From assembly GCA_028279995.1 (NCBI GenBank), contig JANQMQ010000634.1:1-8508 (forward strand): DNA of 8,508 bases. The letters run 5' to 3'. This stretch comes from Candidatus Phaeomarinibacter sp. (GTDB taxonomy: Bacteria; Pseudomonadota; Alphaproteobacteria; CGMCC-115125). Below the pieces are notes generated by a model. The model had not been told where the DNA came from. It ran no database searches and saw only the letters and a program-made list of their open reading frames with translations. A program made the translations under genes and the position numbers. The first letter of the stretch is position 1, and each line of letters begins with the position of its first letter. Shown here in pieces: positions 1 to 7,681 of the stretch.

Positions 1-222
1 CATCTGCGAACGCCCGAAGGTCGGCCCGCATCGCCCGGCCATGCGGGCGCGTGTCGCCGAGATCCTGGGTATTGCGGAAGACCGTGTGTCCGTCAAAGCC
101 ACGACGACGGAAGCGCTCGGGTTCACGGGGCGGCGTGAAGGTATTGCGCAATACCCAGGATCTCGGCGACACGCGCCCGCATGGCCGGGCGATGCGGGCC
201 GACCTTCGGGCGTTCGCAGATG
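1..222. repeat. Perfect 76-bp inverted repeat (fold-back) with 70-bp loop
   Basis: Positions 1-76 are the exact reverse complement of 147-222, with no mismatch, and 77-146 form the loop. The left arm reaches the first base of the window, so the repeat may extend further left. Both arms are coding sequence of the IspF domain: the right arm belongs to the minus-strand ispDF gene, and the left arm plus loop carry the same gene on the plus strand, continued to near its end. The junction lies within the 16-bp palindrome at 140-155 (GGTATTGCGCAATACC). There are no IS-type ends, transposase or target-site duplication. A chimeric contig or read end is the simplest explanation; a real inverted duplication is possible but would disrupt ispDF. 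Confidence 0.97.
2..148 (+). pseudogene. ispF: Inverted C-terminal fragment of IspF domain (ispDF 3' part)
   Basis: Reading from base 2, the plus strand encodes the C-terminal part of 2-C-methyl-D-erythritol 2,4-cyclodiphosphate synthase. It starts at [12 protein letters not shown], passes [20 protein letters not shown] and reaches TGRREGIA at 146-148. The [18 protein letters not shown] block is the conserved IspF terminal motif, which E. coli IspF has as KATTTEKLGFTGRGEGIA. After 148 the frame enters the antisense of the same gene, becomes meaningless and stops at 221-223. The fragment has no start of its own. Its value is that it supplies the 24 residues (77-148) missing from the minus-strand gene, so together they reconstruct nearly all of the true protein. 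I infer a displaced 3' end, not a second gene copy. The last residues beyond REGIA are not in the window. Confidence 0.9.
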
Positions 223-1289
223 ATGGTGATATCGGCGCTCGCGACGACGCCGCCGCGCTCGGCCACCAGTTTTGCCGCATGGTCAAGGAACTTCCACGAC
301 GCCGCGCCCTTCCACTGTGGATCGCTTGGCGGAAAGTGTTCGCCGATGTCGCCAGCCCCTATCGCACCCAGAATGGCGTCGGTCAGCGCATGTAGCCCGA
401 CGTCCGCGTCCGAATGGCCGACGGTGTCGCAATCATGGGGAACGGGGATGCCGCACAGCATGATCTCCTGTGCGGTGCCGGGCGCCTCGAACTTGTGGAC
501 GTCAAAGCCCGAACCGGTGCGGACGTCGCCCAGCCGCGCAGCCAGCAGACCGTCCGCACGCACCAGATCATCCTGTGTCGTGATCTTCAAGTTATCCTCC
601 GCTCCGTCCACCAGGCCAATCGTCAGGCCGGCCCGTTCCGCCACAGCGGCGTCGTCAGTAAGCGCCTCGCCGACGACAGCGCGATGGGCGCTCAGGATGT
701 CAGCAAACCGGAAGCCCTGCGGCGTCTGTGCCCGGGCAAGGCCGGTCCGGTCAACCGTATCACCCACAATACCGTCGGCCACCCGCTTGAGCGTATCCGT
801 AACGGTGACGCAGGGCAGGGCGGCGGGGTGCTCATCAAGGGCATCCACCACGCGGGTAATGAGCCCGGCACTGGCAAGCGGGCGGGCACCATCCTGGATC
901 AGCACCTTGTCTGGCGCTACGGCTTCAAGGGCCTCAAGACCAAGACGGACAGAATCCTGGCGTTCCGCGCCACCATGGACAGGTGGCATGAGCTTCTCCT
1001 GGTGTCCCAGAGCGTCTGCCGCCGCGTCGTACAATTCGCGATCATCCGGGTGGATGGCGCTCACCACGTGGGTTACGGCGGGATGGGCAAGAAAGGCCCG
1101 CAATGTATGTGTGAGAACCGCAACGCCGCGCAATTGGGCGTACTGCTTTGGCAACTCGCCGCCAAAGCGGTGTCCCCGGCCTGCCGCAACAATCAGGACG
1201 GCAGTGGATGCAGACGTGGTCATGAGATGTAAAAACCGCGGATCAAATACGGGAATCGGCACCAGAAGGGCCATTAAGTGAGGCTGCAA
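123..1289 (-). CDS. ispDF: Bifunctional IspD/IspF (MEP-pathway), 3' end replaced by fold-back
   Basis: Fused enzyme of isoprenoid precursor synthesis in the cytosol. The IspD half transfers CMP to 2-C-methyl-D-erythritol 4-phosphate; the IspF half forms the 2,4-cyclodiphosphate. Numbering from the TTG at 1289, IspD spans about 28-250: nucleotide-binding loop [15 protein letters not shown] (35-49), QDGARP (132-137), ARAQTPQGF (185-193) and AEDNLKIT (230-237). IspF begins at about 257, with GFDVHKF (zinc ligands D263, H265) and [14 protein letters not shown] (H300). Genuine sequence ends at LGIA (378-381); the remaining QYLHAAP is a product of the inverted repeat, so the conserved KATTTE..GFTGR terminus is lost here. 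Start choice is open. TTG 1289 has GGAGG five bases upstream but gives a 22-residue extension. ATG 1223 ([17 protein letters not shown]) matches the usual IspD start but lacks a clear ribosome site. The gene is divergent from dusB. Confidence 0.93.
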   Translation of the reverse strand: MQPHLMALLVPIPVFDPRFLHLMTTSASTAVLIVAAGRGHRFGGELPKQYAQLRGVAVLTHTLRAFLAHPAVTHVVSAIHPDDRELYDAAADALGHQEKLMPPVHGGAERQDSVRLGLEALEAVAPDKVLIQDGARPLASAGLITRVVDALDEHPAALPCVTVTDTLKRVADGIVGDTVDRTGLARAQTPQGFRFADILSAHRAVVGEALTDDAAVAERAGLTIGLVDGAEDNLKITTQDDLVRADGLLAARLGDVRTGSGFDVHKFEAPGTAQEIMLCGIPVPHDCDTVGHSDADVGLHALTDAILGAIGAGDIGEHFPPSDPQWKGAASWKFLDHAAKLVAERGGVVASADITIICERPKVGPHRPAMRARVAEILGIAQYLHAAP

Positions 1290-1425
1290 GCTAGCCTCCG
1301 GGCAGGGCAGGTGCCAAGCATTTCACGCAGGTCAGGCAGCGCGTTTACCAACAAATTCCGCGCCGGATGGCCTTGTGAACACAGAGTGTTAGATATAGGT
1401 TGGTCAACAAATAGGCAGTGACTGC
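1290..1425. promoter_or_regulatory. Divergent ispDF/dusB intergenic region with candidate dusB-operon promoter
   Basis: This 136-bp gap separates divergent genes and must hold promoters for both unless transcription enters from outside. On the plus strand, CTTGTG at 1372-1377 and TATAGG at 1394-1399 are 16 bp apart and would start transcription about 20 bp before the dusB ATG. They are a moderate match to a housekeeping -35/-10 pair. The -35 lies in a small palindrome, TGTGAACACA (1374-1383), and GTTGGTCAAC at 1400-1409 is a second short palindrome. For ispDF, a GGAGG (complement of 1295-1299) lies upstream of TTG 1289; I see no convincing -10/-35 on the minus strand. No sigma54 site (GG-N10-GC with TTGC) is evident. 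Confidence 0.4.
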
Positions 1426-2514
1426 ATGTGCACATCATCTAAGCAAAAAGAAATGTCCGGCCCTCGCGGCGTGAAGTATCCGTTGCGGGGTGCGGCGCAC
1501 GTCGTGCGTGGGGCCACGGACATAGCGGTCGAGCCGGTGTTTCTCGCGCCCATGTCCGGTATCACCGACTTGCCATTTCGCCGGACGGTGCGGGCACAGG
1601 GCGCTGGTCTGGTCGTTTCGGAAATGATCGCGTGCGAAGACCTGGTGAATGAGAAGGAAGAGGTCATGCTCCGCGCCCGCCGCGAAGCAGCCGAAGAGCC
1701 AATGGCGGTTCAACTGGCCGGCCGGGAACCTCACTGGATGACCGAAGCGGCGAAGATTGCTGAAGGGTCCGGCGCCCGCATCATCGACATCAACATGGGG
1801 TGCCCTGCCAAGAAGGTGGTTGGCGGTCTGTCGGGATCTGCCCTGATGCGCGACCTGGACCATGCCCTGACTCTGATTGACGCAACACTGGGAGCCGTCG
1901 ATGTGCCGGTGACCTTGAAGATGCGCACAGGATGGGACAAGGATTGCCGCAATGCGCCGGAGCTTGCCGCGCGGGCGGAATCAGCCGGGGTCTCACTCAT
2001 CACCGTGCATGGACGGACCCGCAACCAGTTCTATACGGGCCGCGCTGACTGGGCGTTTGTCCGGCAGGTCAAGGACGCCGTAAATGTGCCCGTGATCGTC
2101 AATGGCGATATCTGCACGACCGATGACGCGCATGCGGCATTGGCCCAATCCGGAGCAGACGGGGTGATGGTGGGCCGCGGGGCCCAGGGGGCTCCCTGGC
2201 GTCTGGCGCAGATCAAGTCGTCACTTGCCGGGCATTCAGTCCCCGATGATCCGGATACGGAACAGCGGCTGGACATCATCCTTGAGCACTATGAAGCCAT
2301 GCTGGAGCATTATGGCGAGGCACTGGGTGTGCGGTGCGCCCGCAAACACCTCGCCTGGTATGTGGAGGACCACGAACGCTGCAACAAGATCAGCCTCCGG
2401 AGCGCCAAATCCGACATGTGCCGCATGGGCGATCCGGCTGACGTGCGCGCCGCCCTCAAATCCATCTTCAGCGACGATGCCGTGGCCGTTGCCGTGCAGG
2501 AACAGGTGGCGTGA
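1426..2514 (+). CDS. dusB: tRNA-dihydrouridine synthase B (NifR3 family)
   Basis: FMN-dependent, NADPH-using enzyme that reduces specific uridines in the tRNA D-loop to dihydrouridine. At 362 residues it is slightly longer than E. coli DusB (about 320), mostly through a roughly 30-residue N-terminal lead. The TIM barrel starts at about residue 37 with [15 protein letters not shown] (38-52). [10 protein letters not shown] (122-131) carries the catalytic Cys126. TLKMRTGW (163-170), TVHGRTR (193-199) and VNGDI (225-229) follow, with [16 protein letters not shown] (243-258) for phosphate/FMN binding. The C-terminal helical tRNA-binding part includes [12 protein letters not shown] (305-316). The start is ATG 1426; ATG 1453 (MSGPRG) is an alternative, and neither has a strong ribosome site. 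The stop overlaps the ntrB start by one base, the nifR3-ntrB linkage typical of Alphaproteobacteria. Despite the old name nifR3, the enzyme has no direct nitrogen-sensing role. Confidence 0.96.
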   Translation: MCTSSKQKEMSGPRGVKYPLRGAAHVVRGATDIAVEPVFLAPMSGITDLPFRRTVRAQGAGLVVSEMIACEDLVNEKEEVMLRARREAAEEPMAVQLAGREPHWMTEAAKIAEGSGARIIDINMGCPAKKVVGGLSGSALMRDLDHALTLIDATLGAVDVPVTLKMRTGWDKDCRNAPELAARAESAGVSLITVHGRTRNQFYTGRADWAFVRQVKDAVNVPVIVNGDICTTDDAHAALAQSGADGVMVGRGAQGAPWRLAQIKSSLAGHSVPDDPDTEQRLDIILEHYEAMLEHYGEALGVRCARKHLAWYVEDHERCNKISLRSAKSDMCRMGDPADVRAALKSIFSDDAVAVAVQEQVA

Positions 2515-3692
2515 TGGCTGGTCAAGCAGCACGGGATGTCTCAACACGCCTTGACCTGGATGGCGCCGGGGCCTTTGTGCTCGATGCCCTGCCGCACCCG
2601 GTCATGAAGGTGGGTGCCGACGGCATGGTGGCGTTTGTGAACGCAGTCGCTGAACAGTTCTTCGCGTTGGGCGCCAACATCATTGTCGGCAAGCCGCCCA
2701 GCGACCTGGTGGCCTTCGGCAGCCCGCTTGTGGCGCTTATCAATCAGGTGCAGGCGACGGGGGCCTCGGTCACAGAATACGGTGTCGGCATCGGCGGTCC
2801 CCGCATGGGTGAGCGCGACGTGGATATTCAGGTGGCCCCTATCGTCGAGGAACCCGGTGCGGTTGTTGTGATGCTGCAGGAGCGCACCATTGCCCACAAG
2901 ATGGACCGGCAATTGACTCACCGCGGTGCCGCACGGTCTGTCATGGGCATGGCGGCGGTGCTCGCACACGAGATCAAGAACCCCCTGTCCGGCATTCGCG
3001 GCTCCGCTCAACTGTTGGAAATGGGCGCGCAGCCCGAAGACCGGCACCTGACGCGGCTGATCACCGAGGAGGTGGACCGGATCTGCAAGCTTGTAGACAG
3101 CATGGAAGTGTTTTCCGACAAGCGGCCGCTGGAAGCAGAGCCGGTCAATATCCATGAAGTGCTCGACCATGTCCGCCGTCTCGCGGGCACGGGCGTGGCC
3201 AAGGACATCAAGCTGACCGAGGAATACGACCCCTCGCTGCCGCCGGTTCCCGGTTCAAGGGACCAGCTTGTGCAGGTGTTCCTAAACCTGGTGAAGAATG
3301 CGGCTGAAGCGGTTGATCCCGATGATGGTGAGATCGTGATTTCCACCGCCTATCGCCCGGGTGTGCGGCTGTCCATTCCCGGAAGTTCCGAGCGTGTCAG
3401 CCTGCCGCTGGAAGTATGCGTGCGCGACAACGGCCCCGGTGTGCCGGCTGATCTGCTGCCGCATCTGTTTGATCCGTTCGTCACGACCAAGACCACCGGC
3501 ACCGGGCTGGGGCTGGCTCTGGTGGCAAAGATCGTTGGTGACCACGGGGGCGTCATTGAATGTGACAGCATCCCGCGCAGAACCGTGTTTCGCGTGCTCC
3601 TCCCCATCAAGCGCGCACAAACGAAAGACCCGTCCCTTGGTGCCAACAGCGCCATTGAAACAGGAGATGGGCTAGGAGACCCTGATGCCTAG
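2514..3692 (+). CDS. ntrB: Nitrogen-regulation sensor histidine kinase NtrB (GlnL)
   Basis: Soluble two-component kinase/phosphatase that sets the phosphorylation state of NtrC; in known systems PII protein switches it to phosphatase when nitrogen is plentiful. The 392 residues have no membrane segment. An N-terminal PAS domain spans about 20-125. The HisKA domain contains [20 protein letters not shown] with phosphoacceptor His152. The ATPase domain shows the N-box [13 protein letters not shown] (about 255-267), G1 DNGPGVP (306-312), F-box LFDPFVTTK (318-326) and G2 GTGLGLALV (329-337). H-box and N-box closely follow E. coli NtrB. A tail of about 25 residues with no recognisable domain follows the last strand. 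The start is ATG 2514, whose A is the last base of the dusB stop; AGGTGG at 2504-2509 is a usable ribosome site. A GTG one codon earlier (2511) is less likely. Its stop overlaps ntrC by 8 bp, implying coupled synthesis of kinase and partner. Confidence 0.96.
   Translation: MAGQAARDVSTRLDLDGAGAFVLDALPHPVMKVGADGMVAFVNAVAEQFFALGANIIVGKPPSDLVAFGSPLVALINQVQATGASVTEYGVGIGGPRMGERDVDIQVAPIVEEPGAVVVMLQERTIAHKMDRQLTHRGAARSVMGMAAVLAHEIKNPLSGIRGSAQLLEMGAQPEDRHLTRLITEEVDRICKLVDSMEVFSDKRPLEAEPVNIHEVLDHVRRLAGTGVAKDIKLTEEYDPSLPPVPGSRDQLVQVFLNLVKNAAEAVDPDDGEIVISTAYRPGVRLSIPGSSERVSLPLEVCVRDNGPGVPADLLPHLFDPFVTTKTTGTGLGLALVAKIVGDHGGVIECDSIPRRTVFRVLLPIKRAQTKDPSLGANSAIETGDGLGDPDA
3674..3678 (+). promoter_or_regulatory. 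Ribosome binding site of ntrC inside ntrB
   Basis: AGGAG sits six bases before the ntrC ATG (3685) and within the last codons of ntrB. It fixes the ntrC start and the 8-bp ntrB/ntrC overlap. Confidence 0.8.
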
Positions 3693-5127
3693 CGAAACTA
3701 TTCTCGTTGCCGATGATGACGGGGCGATCCGCACCGTCCTGAACCAGGCACTTGGACGAGCCGGTTTTGACGTTCGGTCAACCGGCAACGCATCAACCTT
3801 GTGGCGCTGGGTAGGCCAGGGTGAAGGCGACCTGATCATCACCGATGTGGTGATGCCGGACGAGAATGCGTTTGATCTCATTCCGCGTATCAAGAAGCTG
3901 CGGCCCGAACTTCCCATCATCGTCATGAGCGCACAGAACACGCTGATGACCGCGATCACGGCAGCCGAGCGCGGCGCCTACGAGTATCTGCCAAAGCCGT
4001 TTGACCTCAATGAGCTGACAGGCATTGTACGCCGGGCGTTGTCGCAGCCCAAGACCGCTGTTGCCAAGCCTGCGGCTGAAGATGGCGAAGATCGTATTCC
4101 GCTGATTGGCCGCTCGGCGGCGATGCAGGAAATCTATCGTGTGATGGCGCGTCTGGTGGGGACTGACCTGACGGTCATGATCATCGGCGAAAGCGGCACC
4201 GGCAAGGAACTGGTGGCCAAAGCGCTCCATGACTATGGCAAGCGCCGCAATGGCCCGTTTGTCGCCATCAACATGGCGGCCATCCCGCGCGAGCTGATTG
4301 AGTCAGAACTGTTCGGTCATGAGAAAGGCTCCTTCACCGGCGCCAGCGGCAAGGGGGTTGGCCGGTTTGAGCAGGCCGAAGGCGGCACGCTTTTCCTGGA
4401 TGAAATCGGTGACATGCCGATGGATGCCCAGACGCGCCTGCTGCGCGTATTGCAGGAAGGTGGATACACGACTGTGGGGGGCAGGTCGCCGATCAAGACA
4501 GATGTGCGCATCGTTGCGGCGACCAATCGGGACCTGCGCCAGTTGATCAATCAGGGCCTGTTCCGCGAAGACCTGTTCTACCGTCTCAACGTTGTCCCTA
4601 TCCGCCTGCCGCCACTGCGCGAACGCTCGGAGGACATACCCGATCTTGTGCGGCATTTCCTGGCCCTGTGTGAGGAAGAAGGGCTGCCGTCTAAGAGCGT
4701 TGACAATTCAGCGCTCGACCTGATGCGCCGGCACCGGTGGCCCGGCAATGTCCGTGAACTCGAAAACATGGTCCGCCGCCTTGCGGCGCTCTACACCGAA
4801 GACACAATCACCGCCGAGGTCATTCACACGGAACTCGCAGAGCCTGCCGTGTCAACGGAGCTTGCGGATGTTGCCGAGGATGAAAATCTCGGCGGCGCCA
4901 TCGAGCGGCATCTTCAGCGCTATTTTGCGGAACATGGCGCCGCTCAGCCCCCGCCTGGACTTTATGACCGTATGCTGAAGGAGTTGGGGCGGCCCCTGAT
5001 TTCCATTGCCCAGGGCGCCCCCCGTGGCAACCAGATCAAGGCAGCGCACCTACTGGGCCTAAACCGCAACACCTTGCGCAAGAAGATTCGCGATCTCGAT
5101 ATTCAGGTTGTTCGCGGAATTCGCTAG
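3685..5127 (+). CDS. ntrC: Nitrogen regulator NtrC (GlnG), sigma54-dependent activator
   Basis: Response regulator and AAA+ enhancer-binding protein that, once phosphorylated by NtrB, oligomerises and remodels sigma54-RNA polymerase at nitrogen-assimilation promoters. At 480 residues it has the usual family length. The receiver domain (about 4-120) has acidic residues D10-D12, phosphoacceptor D54 ([10 protein letters not shown]), S82 and K104 (LPKPF). The AAA+ domain (about 140-375) has Walker A GESGTGKE (168-175), sigma54-contact loop GSFTGA (215-220; the commonest form is GAFTGA), Walker [13 protein letters not shown] (233-244), [11 protein letters not shown] (293-303) and [10 protein letters not shown] (352-361). 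The C-terminal Fis-type helix-turn-helix is [20 protein letters not shown] (449-468). All catalytic elements are intact. It follows ntrB with an 8-bp overlap and is probably co-transcribed with dusB and ntrB. Confidence 0.97.
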   Translation: MPSETILVADDDGAIRTVLNQALGRAGFDVRSTGNASTLWRWVGQGEGDLIITDVVMPDENAFDLIPRIKKLRPELPIIVMSAQNTLMTAITAAERGAYEYLPKPFDLNELTGIVRRALSQPKTAVAKPAAEDGEDRIPLIGRSAAMQEIYRVMARLVGTDLTVMIIGESGTGKELVAKALHDYGKRRNGPFVAINMAAIPRELIESELFGHEKGSFTGASGKGVGRFEQAEGGTLFLDEIGDMPMDAQTRLLRVLQEGGYTTVGGRSPIKTDVRIVAATNRDLRQLINQGLFREDLFYRLNVVPIRLPPLRERSEDIPDLVRHFLALCEEEGLPSKSVDNSALDLMRRHRWPGNVRELENMVRRLAALYTEDTITAEVIHTELAEPAVSTELADVAEDENLGGAIERHLQRYFAEHGAAQPPPGLYDRMLKELGRPLISIAQGAPRGNQIKAAHLLGLNRNTLRKKIRDLDIQVVRGIR

Positions 5128-5313
5128 TAAAAACAGATAGATAGCCGGACACTCGGGCTGTCTCATTCAGGCAACAATGTTGTTGATTTGCACCTGTTGC
5201 ACGTCCACAATAGCCGACTGTTGCGGAATGTTTGTCTGTGGCCGTAGAGCCGCACCGCACTCACAACAGCTAAACCGCAGCTATGACCGCAGCAATTGAG
5301 GCGCATACGGACA
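5128..5313. promoter_or_regulatory. ntrC-ntrY intergenic gap with repeated TTGCAC words
   Basis: This 186-bp stretch has no supportable gene. TTGCAC occurs twice in direct orientation at 5188-5193 and 5197-5202, nine bases apart. GCAACA at 5171-5176 pairs with TGTTGC at 5195-5200, and CAACA-A-TGTTG at 5172-5182 is a short palindrome. TGCAC resembles half of the enterobacterial NtrC box (TGCAC-N5-GTGCA), but both copies point the same way. A sigma54 promoter does not fit: the spacing between the two TTGCAC words is about two bases too short for the -24/-12 pattern. No GC-rich hairpin with a T-run follows ntrC, so readthrough into ntrYX is possible. A separate ntrYX promoter here is plausible but not shown. 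Confidence 0.3.
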
Positions 5314-7662
5314 ATGACGTCCACAGGCTCGATGACGCAGCTCAAAGGCAGCTACAAGACCGTATCCGCGCGGGTCGGCTGGTGGTTCAAGCGTATCCAG
5401 TGGCCAACCATTCTAGGCATCGGACTGGCTATTGCGGCCGTCGTCAGCGGGTCGGCTACCTATGTGGGCCTGACCGGCGCAACGGACTTTGAACCAACCC
5501 GCGCACAGGCCATTGCCCTGCTTCTGGCAAACCTTGCGATTGTCCTGACACTGTTCGCGCTGATTGCCTATCGCCTGGTGCGGCTATGGATAGCGCGGCG
5601 GGCAGGCAGTGCGGGCGCACGGCTTCATGTGCGGCTGGTCGCCATGTTCAGCTTCGTTGCGGTCATGCCGGCCATCATCGTGGCCGTATTTGCCGCGAGC
5701 ACATTGGACCGCAGCCTGGATTCCTGGTTCTCAGAGCGTACGCGCACGATCATCGCCAACGCATCGACGGTGGCGGAAGCCTATCTGAATGAGCACCGTC
5801 AGAAACTGCGCGATGACGCCCTGCTGATGGCAACGGACCTGGACCGGTCTGCCTACCTCTATCAGAGCAACCGGGCTGACTTTCAAAAACTCATGGTGCA
5901 GCAGGCCGCCTTCAGGTCACTGGCAGGTGCCTTCATCGCGGATGGCAATGGCATCCTCATGGCCTATGCACCCGGGTCCACGCCGACCAGTATCGCACCG
6001 CCGTCTCCGGAGACACTCAGTGAGTTGGGCGAGGGAGAAGCGCATCTGACGGCCAGCGACGAAGGTGATCAGGTGCAGGCGCTCGTGAGGCTCACAAGCT
6101 TTGATGATGCATTCCTGCTTGTGACCCGCTTGGTAGATGCAAAGGTTCTCGACCATCTCGCCCGCACCCGGCTTGCCGCTGCCGAGTATGCCAATCTTGA
6201 AAGCCGCCGGTACACCGTGCAGCTTACATTCGCTCTCATCTACGTCATCGTGGCGCTGCTGGTGCTGCTGGCCGCGGTCTGGCTTGGGCTGTGGGCTGCC
6301 AATCGCATGGTGGCACCTATTGGTGAGTTGGTCGGTGCTGCCGAGCGCGTGTCCGATGGTGACCTTACAACGCGGGTTGATGTAGGCAGTGATGCTGACG
6401 AGATCACGGCTCTCGGCCGGACGTTCAATCGCATGACCGGTCAGCTGCAAAGCCAGCGCAACGAGTTGATGGAAGCCAACCACCAGCTCGACCGTAGACG
6501 ACGCTTCACCGAGACTGTGCTCTCCGGTGTGAGTGCCGGCGTAATCGGTCTGGATGCCAAGGGCCGCATCGATCTTGTAAACCGAAGTTGTCTGCGCCTA
6601 CTGGACCGCACGCGTGACGAACTGGTCGGTCAGCCACTGGTAGCCTGCGTGCCCGAGATGGCCATCTATGTGCGTCAGGCCATGGCTCGCAATGATCGTC
6701 CGTCTGAAGGCCAGATCACTCTTGAGCAAGAGGATGGTGGTGACCGGACGCTGACGGTGCGCGTGGTCTCTGAATTGTCAGGCGACGGCTCCCATGGCTA
6801 TGTGGTGACGCTTGATGATATTTCCGAACTCGTATCCGCTCAGCGCGCATCAGCCTGGGCCGACATCGCCCGCCGCATCGCTCATGAAATCAAGAACCCC
6901 CTGACGCCCATTCAATTGTCGGCGGAGCGGCTCAAGCGCAAATACAGCACCCAGATATCCAATGATCCGGAAGTGTTTGAACAATGCACAAACACCATCA
7001 TCCGTCAGGTCGGTGACCTCGGGCGCATGGTCGATGAGTTTTCGTCGTTCGCCCGCATGCCGACAGCGGTCATGGCGCTTGAAGATCTGTCCGAGCTGGC
7101 CAAGGAAGCTGTCTTCCTTCAACGGGTGGCGTCACCTCAGATCACGTTCGAAGTCGAGGGCATGGATCAACCGGTCATGCTGGAATGCGACCGCCGTCTT
7201 GTCGGTCAGGCTTTGACGAACCTGATCAAGAATGCCACCGAGGCAATAGAGACGAAACACGAGATGACGGGAACCAAACCCGACGTAACTGATGACCGTA
7301 TCGTCGTCTCTATTGATGACAACAGCGAGATGATTTCACTGAGCGTGTCTGACACAGGCATTGGCTTGCCGCGCGGCGAGCGCTACCGGCTGCTTGAGCC
7401 ATATGTAACGCGCCGTGAAAAGGGAACAGGCCTCGGCCTCGCTATTGTTAAGAAGATCATGGAAGACCATTCGGGCAACCTGTTGCTGGAGGATGCGCCC
7501 TGGGTCGCGACCGGCGGGCAGGGCGCCAGCATCCGTCTGGTGCTTCCGCGCACACAGATGCTGGAAAACGATCAGGCTACTGAAGAAATTTTTGTAAGTG
7601 ACACGGACATTGACGATGATGCAGCTGTGCCTTTCGGGCAAAGCGCGTCGGCGTCAGACTAG
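5314..7662 (+). CDS. ntrY: Membrane sensor histidine kinase NtrY
   Basis: Transmembrane kinase of the alphaproteobacterial NtrY/NtrX pair, linked in several species to nitrogen metabolism and in some to redox or envelope signals. Residues are counted from ATG 5314 (782 aa). Three N-terminal hydrophobic segments lie at about 30-54, 65-92 and 106-131, followed by an extracytoplasmic domain (about 132-298) and a fourth segment (about 302-328). Then come HAMP (about 329-385), PAS (about 398-505), HisKA with [19 protein letters not shown] (phosphoacceptor His524), and the ATPase domain: N-box LTNLIKNATEAIE (Asn640), G1 VSDTGIGLP and G2 GTGLGLAIVKK (703-713). A hydrophilic acidic tail of about 30 residues ends the protein. 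The start is uncertain: TTG 5296, ATG 5314 and ATG 5332 are in frame and none has a strong ribosome site. ntrX follows after 19 bases, so the two are surely one transcript. Confidence 0.95.
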   Translation: MTSTGSMTQLKGSYKTVSARVGWWFKRIQWPTILGIGLAIAAVVSGSATYVGLTGATDFEPTRAQAIALLLANLAIVLTLFALIAYRLVRLWIARRAGSAGARLHVRLVAMFSFVAVMPAIIVAVFAASTLDRSLDSWFSERTRTIIANASTVAEAYLNEHRQKLRDDALLMATDLDRSAYLYQSNRADFQKLMVQQAAFRSLAGAFIADGNGILMAYAPGSTPTSIAPPSPETLSELGEGEAHLTASDEGDQVQALVRLTSFDDAFLLVTRLVDAKVLDHLARTRLAAAEYANLESRRYTVQLTFALIYVIVALLVLLAAVWLGLWAANRMVAPIGELVGAAERVSDGDLTTRVDVGSDADEITALGRTFNRMTGQLQSQRNELMEANHQLDRRRRFTETVLSGVSAGVIGLDAKGRIDLVNRSCLRLLDRTRDELVGQPLVACVPEMAIYVRQAMARNDRPSEGQITLEQEDGGDRTLTVRVVSELSGDGSHGYVVTLDDISELVSAQRASAWADIARRIAHEIKNPLTPIQLSAERLKRKYSTQISNDPEVFEQCTNTIIRQVGDLGRMVDEFSSFARMPTAVMALEDLSELAKEAVFLQRVASPQITFEVEGMDQPVMLECDRRLVGQALTNLIKNATEAIETKHEMTGTKPDVTDDRIVVSIDDNSEMISLSVSDTGIGLPRGERYRLLEPYVTRREKGTGLGLAIVKKIMEDHSGNLLLEDAPWVATGGQGASIRLVLPRTQMLENDQATEEIFVSDTDIDDDAAVPFGQSASASD

Positions 7663-7667
7663 CAGGT

Positions 7668-7674
7668 AAGGGAG
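7668..7674 (+). promoter_or_regulatory. Ribosome binding site of ntrX
   Basis: AAGGGAG lies seven bases before the ntrX ATG at 7682, in the 19-bp gap after the ntrY stop. It is the strongest ribosome site in the window and fixes the ntrX start. Confidence 0.8.
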
Positions 7675-7681
7675 TTAGGGT

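Noticed and set aside
1..222. Inverted repeat as a mobile-element end, CRISPR unit or attenuator
   Set aside because: Both arms are plainly IspF coding sequence in opposite orientations; there are no repeated units, transposase or target duplication, and the arm-loop structure follows directly from a strand switch.
181..1281. Long plus-strand open frame (366 codons) opposite ispDF, plus another at 414-1232
   Set aside because: They are antisense to a clearly recognised gene, have low-complexity Ser/Arg/Ala-rich translations with no motif, and are expected from GC-rich third positions in the real gene.
2541..3170. 209-codon minus-strand frame opposite ntrB
   Set aside because: It lies wholly within ntrB, shows no domain, is rich in His/Arg/Gly as antisense frames of GC-rich genes are, and has no supporting ribosome site.
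5143..5160. Terminator after ntrC at AGCCGGACACTCGGGCT
   Set aside because: Only four base pairs can form, with a large loop and no following T-run.
5186..5202. Sigma54 promoter at TTTGCACCTGTTGCAC
   Set aside because: The GG of the -24 element is missing and the spacing to the TTGC is about two bases too short.
5036..5345. Minus-strand frames of 60-74 codons across the ntrC-ntrY gap
   Set aside because: They overlap the ntrC end or ntrY start, are short and cysteine-rich with no recognisable motif, and have no start context that supports translation.
5283..5492. Small plus-strand frame beginning ATGACCGCAGC before ntrY
   Set aside because: It runs mainly inside ntrY in another frame, has no ribosome site, and its translation resembles nothing known.
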